This document shows, piece by piece, positions 52,232 through 58,197 of a DNA stretch of 58,197 nt (positions within the stretch are counted from its first letter, which is position 1; each line of letters opens with the position of its first letter). Location: positions 1-58,197 of the forward strand of contig JAAZXM010000021.1 of assembly GCA_014240165.1 (NCBI GenBank). The letters are read 5' to 3'. The position numbers and the translations under genes are program-made. This DNA is from Myxococcales bacterium (GTDB taxonomy: Bacteria > Myxococcota_A > UBA9160 > UBA4427). The notes beneath the pieces are model-generated. The model saw only the letters and a program-made list of their open reading frames with translations, made no database searches and was not told where the DNA came from.

Positions 52232-53128
52232 TTGGCCAGGAGCGACGCCGGAGGCGGATCACCGCCCGTCATGCTGGGAATGCAGATGCCCGACTTCGAC
52301 CGCTGGTCGAGCCGGGTGGTCACCGCCTTGGGACAAAACCCAAGCGCCTTTACCGGACCGGGGACGAATACCTACCTCGTGGGCACCGGCGAGGAAAAAA
52401 TCCTCATCGATACCGGCGACGGTCGGCCGGATTACCTGCCCGTGCTGGAGAGCGCCATGGAGTTCGCCGGCTGCAGCCGGCTCCAGGAGATTGTCCTGAC
52501 CCACGGCCACCCGGATCATATTGGCGGCGTCCAATCGATCCTCGATCGCATGGGCCCGCTTCGCGTGCGCAAAATGCCCAACGCGGCTTTCGATGCGCCC
52601 TACGACTTCGCCATGGAACCCTTGGAAGACGGCTGCATCATCGAAACCGAAGGCGCGACCCTGCGCGGAATTCATACACCGGGCCACGCGCCCGACCACC
52701 TCTGCTTCCTCCTTGAAGAAGAAGGCGGCGTGTTCACGGGCGATAACGTGCTCGGCGTCGGAACAACCATCATCCCCGCCGAAACCGGCGACCTGGGCGA
52801 TTACCTCGCATCCCTCGAAAAGCTGCTCGACCTCACCCCCACGAAGATCTTCCCCGCCCATGGCCCACTCGTGGAGGAAGGCAGCGCGAAGGTCCAGGAA
52901 TACCTCGATCACCGACTCGAGCGCGAAGCCCAGATCGTGCGGGCTCTGGAGACCGGGGCAGACCAGGTTCCCGCGATGGTGAAGATCATCTACGCCGCCT
53001 ACCCCGAGAGCCTCTACGCGGCGGCGGGACAATCCGTGACATCGCACCTGCTGAAACTCGAACGCGAGGGCCGGGTCGCCCGCCAACCCGACCCCGCCAC
53101 GGAAAGCGACCGGTGGCAACTCGTCTAG
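52232..53128 (+). CDS. MBL-fold metallo-hydrolase (LACTB2-like)
   Basis: The metal motif THGHPDHIGG places ligands at His91, His93, Asp95 and His96. The later ligands lie in TPGHAPDH, FTGDNVLG and FPAHGPLV. A winged-helix-like C-terminal region (VTSHLLKLEREGRVARQ) follows, as in LACTB2-type nucleases and glyoxalase II relatives. The exact substrate is not clear. The TTG start has AGAGGAG upstream. Its 3' end overlaps the maf start by 16 bases. Confidence 0.9.
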   Translation: MARSDAGGGSPPVMLGMQMPDFDRWSSRVVTALGQNPSAFTGPGTNTYLVGTGEEKILIDTGDGRPDYLPVLESAMEFAGCSRLQEIVLTHGHPDHIGGVQSILDRMGPLRVRKMPNAAFDAPYDFAMEPLEDGCIIETEGATLRGIHTPGHAPDHLCFLLEEEGGVFTGDNVLGVGTTIIPAETGDLGDYLASLEKLLDLTPTKIFPAHGPLVEEGSAKVQEYLDHRLEREAQIVRALETGADQVPAMVKIIYAAYPESLYAAAGQSVTSHLLKLEREGRVARQPDPATESDRWQLV

Positions 53129-53799
53129 GCCAGCCCCCGGAACCCCTCCCCGTCTCCGATTCCCCTGCTCATGCCGCCCCCGCCCTCCCGGCGGGTCGGC
53201 TCGTTCTGGCCAGCGGCTCGCCCCGGCGCCGGGCCCTGCTTTCCCAGGCGGGCCTCGAGTTCGAGATTCGCCCGCCGGATATCGACGAGCAGGTTTTGCC
53301 CGGCGAAGGCCCGGAGGCCCTGGTCATTCGCCTGGCCGAGGCCAAGGCCGGGGCCGTGGCAGACGCCCTGGAGGCAAGCGCCCGGCGCTGGATCTTGGGG
53401 TCGGACACCGTGGTTGTGCTCGGTGAAGAAATCATCGGCAAACCCTGCGACCCCGAGGACGCGGTCAGAATGCTCCAGCGCCTCACGGGTCATACCCACC
53501 GCGTGCTGACCGGCGTCGCGGTGATCGACGCCCAAGACCGCCGGATCCGGTCCCAGGCCGTGGAATCCCAGGTCGTCATGCGCCCGGCGGAGGAGGCCGA
53601 GATTCGCAGCTACGTGGCCACCGGTGAACCCCTGGACAAGGCCGGGGCCTACGCGCTCCAGGGCGAGGGCCGGCGCTTCGTGAGTCAGGTCCGGGGCAGC
53701 GAATCCAATGTGATCGGGCTCCCCATGGAGGAAACCCTGGCCCTGCTCTCCCAGGCGGCCGAGGACGAAAAACCCGACGAAGCGCAAGGCGACGCGTGA
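53113..53799 (+). CDS. maf: Maf-family nucleoside triphosphate pyrophosphatase
   Basis: Maf proteins hydrolyse non-canonical or canonical nucleotides such as dTTP/UTP and influence septation. The conserved start LVLASGSPRRRALLSQAG, the catalytic block GSDTVVVLGEEIIGKP, and GAYALQGEGRRFVSQVRGSE with NVIGLP are all present. The N-terminus has an extra basic/proline stretch of about 28 residues before the conserved block. The GTG at 53113 lies within the end of the MBL gene. The stop overlaps yggS (GTGA). Confidence 0.94.
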   Translation: MATRLGQPPEPLPVSDSPAHAAPALPAGRLVLASGSPRRRALLSQAGLEFEIRPPDIDEQVLPGEGPEALVIRLAEAKAGAVADALEASARRWILGSDTVVVLGEEIIGKPCDPEDAVRMLQRLTGHTHRVLTGVAVIDAQDRRIRSQAVESQVVMRPAEEAEIRSYVATGEPLDKAGAYALQGEGRRFVSQVRGSESNVIGLPMEETLALLSQAAEDEKPDEAQGDA

Positions 53800-54578
53800 G
53801 CAGCGGCCTCGACCCGAGCCTGCTCGCCGAAGCCGAAGACCGGCTCGCAGCCATCCGCTCGCGGATCGAGCGCGCCTGCGCGACAGCTGGGCGCAACCCC
53901 GCCGAGGTGAGCCTGGTGGGGGCCTGCAAGCGCCAGCCCGCGGATCGCATCGCCGCCCTGGTCTGCGCGGGCCTCTCCGAACTCGGGGAGAATTACGTGC
54001 AGAGCGCCATCACGACCCAGGCCGAACTCGGCGCGCACCTGCGGGATCATTTCGGCGAAGCCAGCGCCCCGACCCCCCGCTGGCGCATGATCGGACACCT
54101 GCAGCGCAACAAGGCCGCCCAGGCCGTGGAGACCTTTGGCGCCGTGGACAGTGTGGACAGCGCGCGGTTGGCCCGGGCCCTGGCCACCCGCGCCCGGGAG
54201 GCCGGGACCGTCCTCGACATCTGCCTTCAGGTAAACCTCAGCGGCGAGAAGAGCAAATCGGGCTGCGCCGAGGAAGAAGTTGGCGGCCTTTTCGCCGCGT
54301 GTGCAGAACTCTCCGAGCTGCGGGTGGTGGGCTTGATGACATTGCCCGCGCCGGGATCGGGACCCGAGGACGCGAGACCGGCCTTTGCGCGTTTGCGCGC
54401 CCTGCGCGATACCCTCTCGCGCGAACCCGGGGGCGCCGATTTGCACCATCTGAATATGGGTATGTCGCGAGACCTGGAGATCGCCATCGAGGAGGGCTCG
54501 ACCCTGGTCCGGGTGGGGACCGACCTCTTTGGAGAGCGCCCAACGGGCGACCGCAACGCCGAACCCAGCACAATTTGA
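53796..54578 (+). CDS. yggS: YggS-family pyridoxal phosphate homeostasis protein
   Basis: This protein binds PLP and keeps its free level balanced. The PLP lysine is Lys45 in LVGACKRQP, a variation on the common VSKTKP. GENYVQ, RWRMIGHLQRNKA, QVNLSGEKSKSGC and LNMGMSRDLEIAIEEGST are diagnostic. It has 260 aa. The GTG start overlaps maf (GTGA). It is followed by proC, as in many genomes. Confidence 0.95.
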   Translation: MSSGLDPSLLAEAEDRLAAIRSRIERACATAGRNPAEVSLVGACKRQPADRIAALVCAGLSELGENYVQSAITTQAELGAHLRDHFGEASAPTPRWRMIGHLQRNKAAQAVETFGAVDSVDSARLARALATRAREAGTVLDICLQVNLSGEKSKSGCAEEEVGGLFAACAELSELRVVGLMTLPAPGSGPEDARPAFARLRALRDTLSREPGGADLHHLNMGMSRDLEIAIEEGSTLVRVGTDLFGERPTGDRNAEPSTI

Positions 54579-54591
54579 ACCGGAGGATCCC

Positions 54592-55422
54592 ATGACGAGT
54601 CCGTTCGAGTCCAAGCGAATCGGCTTCATCGGCTGCGGGGCCATGGCCAGGGCCCTTGCGGGCGGGCTTGCCTCCTCGGGCCTCCCTGCGGACCAGATGA
54701 TGGGGGCCGACGTCGCGCCGGAACAACGCGAAGGCTTCGAGGCGGCCCTGGGCATTCGCACCGTGGATGACAACGGAACCCTCCTCGCGCAATGCGACGC
54801 CCTTGTGCTCTGCGTGAAGCCCGGCGTGGTGGTCAGCGTATTGGAGGGCCTCGACAAGAGCGCGGATCTCCAGCGGCCTCTGTGGATTTCCATCGCTGCG
54901 GGAATCCGCATCGGAACCCTGGAGGCCGCGCTGCCGCCCGGGGCGCGCATCATCCGAACCATGCCCAATACCCCTGCCCTGGTCGGAGCCGGGGCCAGCG
55001 TGCTCTGCCCGAACAATGCCGCCCTCGAGGCCGACCAGGCCCTGGCCGAGGCACTCTTTGCCGCCGTGGGGACGACCTGGCTCGCCCCAAACGAGAGCCT
55101 GATGGACGCGGTGACGGGGCTCTCGGGAAGCGGCCCCGCCTACCTCTTCCTCTTCCTCGAGGCCTTGGGCGAGGCCGGAATTCAACAGGGCCTGCCCCCG
55201 GAGGCCGCCCAGGCCCTGGCGATTCAAACCGTGTTTGGCGCGGCCAAGCTGGCCCTCGAAGACGATCGCAGCCCGGCCCAACTTCGCGAGCAGGTCAGTT
55301 CCCCGGGCGGAACCACCCTGGCGGGCCTGGCCCAACTCGGTGAGGCCGATCTCCGCGGTGCCCTGAGCAAGGCGGTGGAAGCCGCGACCGCGCGCTCTCG
55401 CGAACTCTCGGGCCCGGCGTGA
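54592..55422 (+). CDS. proC: Pyrroline-5-carboxylate reductase
   Basis: This enzyme completes proline synthesis with NAD(P)H. The Rossmann loop IGFIGCGAMARALAGGL is at the start. MPNTPALVGAG, TGLSGSGPAYLFLFLEAL and VSSPGGTTLAGLAQL are family signatures. It is 276 aa from ATG 54592, which has GGAGG upstream; the earlier open frame from 54529 overlaps yggS and is rejected. After it come a possible DUF167 remnant and a long gap. Confidence 0.96.
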   Translation: MTSPFESKRIGFIGCGAMARALAGGLASSGLPADQMMGADVAPEQREGFEAALGIRTVDDNGTLLAQCDALVLCVKPGVVVSVLEGLDKSADLQRPLWISIAAGIRIGTLEAALPPGARIIRTMPNTPALVGAGASVLCPNNAALEADQALAEALFAAVGTTWLAPNESLMDAVTGLSGSGPAYLFLFLEALGEAGIQQGLPPEAAQALAIQTVFGAAKLALEDDRSPAQLREQVSSPGGTTLAGLAQLGEADLRGALSKAVEAATARSRELSGPA

Positions 55423-55577
55423 GCGATTGGGCGCCCAGGAAACCCGCCCATGCCCGCCACCCAGCGCCTTTGACCTCGACCTCGGGGCCCGGGGCCGTCG
55501 TGAGCGCGTCCGGGTGCACGGGAACCCCATTACGTTTTCGGCGCGCCTGGCCGCGCTGGCAACGAGCGGCTGATTGA
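55419..55577 (+). pseudogene. Possible decayed DUF167 (YggU-like) gene
   Basis: A GTG at 55419 overlaps the proC stop (GTGA) and opens as VSDWAPRKPA, similar to how DUF167 genes begin after proC. In another frame the end (to TGA 55571-55573) reads GRRERVRVHGNPITF, ARLAAL. This recalls the typical DUF167 C-terminus, SRRKRVRV followed by G and a late helix. The total is about half the usual length, so a gene with an internal deletion or shift is possible. The match is short and made by eye, so confidence is low. Confidence 0.3.
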
Positions 55578-55698
55578 GATAAAAAACACGCCCACCGGGG
55601 TCATCGGCTGTCCCTGGGGGTTGTCATCAAACGCGTGACCGGCCCGGGTGAACCGGCCCCGATATGCGCGAAGCCAGGCGTGGAAATCGAGAGACACG

Positions 55699-56052
55699 AT
55701 GCCGATCTACGAGTATGAATGCGATAAATGCGGGCACGAGTTCGAGCGTGAGCAGCGCATGTCGGACCCGCCTGTCAAAACCTGCCCCAAGTGCAAGGGG
55801 CGCAAAGTCACCAAGCTGATTTCGCGCAGTTCCTTCGTGCTCAAGGGCGGTGGCTGGTACGCGGATGGCTACGCCGACTCCAAGAAATCCGACGACTCCA
55901 AGAAATCGGACGACTCCAGCAAGACCAGCGATGCCAGCGACGACTCTTCCAGCACGTCCGGCGAAAGCAAGGACAAGAAAAAATCGGGCGACAGCGACAA
56001 GACCAAGAGCAAGGGAAAAGCCAAGAAATCGGGCAAGAAGAGCGCCGCCTGA
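55699..56052 (+). CDS. FmdB-like zinc-ribbon protein with low-complexity tail
   Basis: The start [16 protein letters not shown] and the second pair TCPKCKG form a CxxC...CxxC zinc ribbon of the FmdB regulatory-type family. After [18 protein letters not shown] the C-terminus is about 55 residues of Ser, Asp and Lys repeats ([16 protein letters not shown]), ending in a basic stretch. The tail may be disordered and may bind nucleic acid. ATG 55699 has GAGAGA upstream; the frame open from 55648 has no support. It is 117 aa. No formamidase or amidase gene is nearby. Confidence 0.9.
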   Translation: MPIYEYECDKCGHEFEREQRMSDPPVKTCPKCKGRKVTKLISRSSFVLKGGGWYADGYADSKKSDDSKKSDDSSKTSDASDDSSSTSGESKDKKKSGDSDKTKSKGKAKKSGKKSAA

Positions 56053-56121
56053 TCAAGCGGGAGGCCTTCACGTTCGAAAGATGAGCCCTCCAAACCCAAA
56101 CCGCCGCCGCCGGAGTTTTCC

Positions 56122-57006
56122 TTGAATCCAACCCCTTCCGAATCCCAACCCATCGAGACCCAGGTCCTCGATGGCCTCGCCCTGGCGAACGAAATTCGCG
56201 CCGAACTCGGCGAGTCCGTGGCCAAACTCGTCGCCGAGGGCCACCGGGCCCCCTGCCTCGCGGTCATCCTGGTGGGCGATGATCCCGCCAGCCGCTCCTA
56301 TATCAAAGGGAAGCAGCGCGCTTGCGCACGCATCGGAATGGATTCGGTCGAGCATATGCTCCCGGCCTCGACCTCCCAGGATGAGCTCCTCGAGTTGATC
56401 GCCCAGCTCAACGCCGATGACGCCGTCGACGGGATCCTGGTTCAACTGCCCCTGCCCGCCTCCATCTCACCGGCGGCGGTGGCCGAAGCGGTGGACCCCG
56501 CCAAGGATGCCGACGCCCTGCACCCCACCACCTCGGGGCGCCTGCTGGCCGGCACTGCGGACCTGATCTCGTGCACGCCCCTGGGCATCATGGCCGTCCT
56601 CGACCACTACGAGATTCCTCTCGAAGGGGCGAACGCCGTGGTGATCGGTCGGAGCAATATCGTGGGTAAGCCCGTTTCCCTGCTGCTCCAGCAACGCAAC
56701 GCGACGGTGAGCATGTGCCACTCGCGCACCCGGGATCTCGCCGACGTCTGCCGGCAAGCCGATATTCTGGTGGCCGCCGCAGGCCAGCCCCGAATGGTCA
56801 AAGGCGATTGGATCAAACCCGGCGCCGCCGTGATCGATGTGGGGGTGAGCGAGGTGGATGGAAAATTGGTGGGGGATGTGGATTTCGAGGCCGCCCAGGG
56901 CCGCGCCGCCCTGATTACCCCGTCCCGCCGCGGCGTCGGACCGATGACCATCACCATGCTGCTGCGCAACACCCTACTCGCCTATCGCACCCGCAAGGGT
57001 CTATGA
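56122..57006 (+). CDS. folD: Bifunctional methylenetetrahydrofolate dehydrogenase/cyclohydrolase FolD
   Basis: FolD interconverts methylene-, methenyl- and formyl-tetrahydrofolate. The catalytic Tyr60 and Lys64 lie in SRSYIKGKQ. The motifs DGILVQLPLPA, VIGRSNIVGKPV (NADP loop) and GDVDFEAA are present. The C-terminal loop reads TPSRRGVGPMT where the family consensus is TPVPGGVGPMT. It is 294 aa. The start is TTG 56122. Its stop overlaps gcvT (ATGA), so one-carbon genes are coupled. Confidence 0.95.
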   Translation: MNPTPSESQPIETQVLDGLALANEIRAELGESVAKLVAEGHRAPCLAVILVGDDPASRSYIKGKQRACARIGMDSVEHMLPASTSQDELLELIAQLNADDAVDGILVQLPLPASISPAAVAEAVDPAKDADALHPTTSGRLLAGTADLISCTPLGIMAVLDHYEIPLEGANAVVIGRSNIVGKPVSLLLQQRNATVSMCHSRTRDLADVCRQADILVAAAGQPRMVKGDWIKPGAAVIDVGVSEVDGKLVGDVDFEAAQGRAALITPSRRGVGPMTITMLLRNTLLAYRTRKGL

Positions 57007-58106
57007 GCGAGCTGCGCCGCACGCCCCTGCACGGGCGCCACGTCGAACTCGGCGCACGGATGGTTGATTTTGCGGGTTTCTCCCTCCCGGTTCAGTACGG
57101 CTCCATCAAGGCCGAGCATCTCGCCGTGCGAGAATCCTGCGGAATTTTCGATGTCTCCCATATGGGACAACTCCGACTCTCGGGTCCCGGTGCCCTCGAG
57201 AGTGCCGAACGTCTGCTGACCTGCCGGGTCAGCGACCTGGGGGAAGGCCGGGTTCGCTACGGGCTGCTCTGCAACGCCCAGGGCGGCTGTGTGGACGATG
57301 TCACCCTCTACCGCGAGGGCCCGGACCGCGTCCTGCTCTGCGTGAACGCGGCCAATATCGAAAAGGACCGCGAATGGCTGAAAGCCGTCTGCGGGGCGAG
57401 CACGCAACTCGACGACCTCAGCGATGAAACCGCACTGCTGGCCCTCCAGGGCCCTCGCAGTGCGGAGATCGTGGACCGCCTCTGTGCCCGGGGCGAAACC
57501 GCCGATCCCAGCCAACTCGGCCGCTTCCGCTTCGGAGAATTTCACTTTCCGGGCGGCCCCGGCCGGATCTCGCGCACCGGCTATACGGGCTCGGACGGCT
57601 TCGAGATCTACCTGCCCGCCGAGGGCGGCACCCAATGCTTCGACGCGCTCCTCGAAATCGGCGCCGCATCGGGGCTGATCCCCGCCGGCCTCGGGGCGAG
57701 GGACACGCTCCGACTGGAAGCCGCCCTCCCCCTCTACGGCCACGAACTCGACGATGAAACCTCACCCCTGGAAGCGGGGCTCGGCCGCTTCGTCAAGCGC
57801 GAGCAGGGGGGCTTTATCGGCCACGAAGCCATCGAAGAACGAGAACGACAGGGACGGAGCAAGCAGTTGGTGGGCTTCGAAATCGAAGGGCGCGGCATCG
57901 CCCGTGCCGAGTACCCCATCGTCCTGGCCGACCGGGAAATCGGCCGCGTCACGTCGGGCGCACCCTCCCCGAGCCTCGGAAAATCCGTCGGCCTCGGCTA
58001 CGTTCCGCCCGAAAATGCCGATCTCGGCAGCACCCTGGAAATCAGGGTTCGGAGCAAACCCGTCGAGGCGCGCATCGTCCAGACACCCTTCGTCCGCAGA
58101 CCTTGA
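57003..58106 (+). CDS. gcvT: Aminomethyltransferase (glycine cleavage T protein)
   Basis: GcvT releases ammonia and passes the methylene group of glycine from GcvH to tetrahydrofolate, yielding the substrate of FolD. Conserved blocks include MVDFAGFSLPVQYGSI, CGIFDVSHMGQ, ISRTGYTGSDGFEIYLP and GLGARDTLRLEAALPLYGHE. The C-terminal barrel ends with SLGKSVGLGYVP. It is 367 aa long. ATG 57003 overlaps the folD stop (ATGA); the frame open from 56715 is spurious. gcvH and gcvP are expected beyond the right edge. Confidence 0.96.
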   Translation: MSELRRTPLHGRHVELGARMVDFAGFSLPVQYGSIKAEHLAVRESCGIFDVSHMGQLRLSGPGALESAERLLTCRVSDLGEGRVRYGLLCNAQGGCVDDVTLYREGPDRVLLCVNAANIEKDREWLKAVCGASTQLDDLSDETALLALQGPRSAEIVDRLCARGETADPSQLGRFRFGEFHFPGGPGRISRTGYTGSDGFEIYLPAEGGTQCFDALLEIGAASGLIPAGLGARDTLRLEAALPLYGHELDDETSPLEAGLGRFVKREQGGFIGHEAIEERERQGRSKQLVGFEIEGRGIARAEYPIVLADREIGRVTSGAPSPSLGKSVGLGYVPPENADLGSTLEIRVRSKPVEARIVQTPFVRRP

Positions 58107-58117
58107 AGACAGAGCGA

Positions 58118-58197
58118 CCCTCAATCCACACCCTCAATCCACACCCGCAATCCACACCCTCAATCCACACCCGCAATCCACACCCGCAATCCACACC
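58118..58197. repeat. 13-bp tandem repeat running off the window
   Basis: Six perfect-length copies of CCC[T/G]CAATCCACA begin 11 bases after the gcvT stop and continue to the edge. Position 4 alternates T,T,G,T,G,G; all other bases match. A period of 13 is not a multiple of three, so it is non-coding. It may extend further and could be a slippage-prone VNTR or bind a factor. Confidence 0.9.

Noticed and set aside
58118..58197. CRISPR array
   Set aside because: The units are 13 bases with no spacers, so it is a simple tandem repeat.

Overview
The window is a GC-rich bacterial chromosome segment made almost entirely of core genes. I find no insertion sequence, prophage, integrase or CRISPR array. 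Several features suggest a relative of the former Deltaproteobacteria (Myxococcota/Desulfobacterota-like): adjacent birA-coaX, an MglA-like GTPase, two bacterial Lon proteases, a complete gsp type II secretion operon, and frequent GTG/TTG starts with ATGA/GTGA overlaps. This placement is an inference from gene content, not a phylogeny.

Layout. Bases 1-4026 (+): birA, coaX, a repeat protein and an MglA-like GTPase. Bases 4017-7768 (-): ATP sulfurylase, a beta-propeller lipoprotein coupled to a JAMM metalloprotease, and an Rrf2 regulator. Then a small membrane protein (+) and RNase R (-). Bases 10704-14629 (+): tRNA-Leu(CAG), lon and a GT4 glycosyltransferase. Bases 14654-21558 (-): a polyprenyl-phosphate sugar transferase, a GT81-like glycosyltransferase, a PilZ protein, a Y-family polymerase-like protein without catalytic acids, and a penicillin-acylase-like protein. 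Bases 21740-24280 (+): pgk-tpiA-secG-tRNA-Leu(GAG). Bases 24397-33417 (-): a secreted basic protein, a DsbA-like and a flavin-reductase-like pair, glycerate 2-kinase, an OmpA-like lipoprotein, a second lon, hsp20 and dnaK.

From 34037 to 58106 every gene reads (+). First comes gspC-D-E-F-G-H-I-J-K-L-M-N, followed directly by an ArsR-methyltransferase fusion, a HAD hydrolase, tldD-tldE, an MBL-fold hydrolase, maf, yggS and proC. After a possible DUF167 remnant come an FmdB-like zinc ribbon, folD and gcvT. A 13-bp tandem repeat runs off the right edge.

How the genes work together. The gsp operon encodes a near-complete secretion machine; only the prepilin peptidase is missing here. dnaK-hsp20-lon2 is a compact protein quality-control operon. 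The glycosyltransferases plus PilZ suggest surface polysaccharide made under c-di-GMP influence. folD and gcvT overlap and share one-carbon folate chemistry. I do not see a clear new multi-gene system. The best leads are the catalytically dead ImuB-like protein coupled to an acylase with an altered nucleophile, the MglA-like GTPase without its guanine-specificity motif coupled to a repeat protein, and the SPOR-like tail on the secretin.
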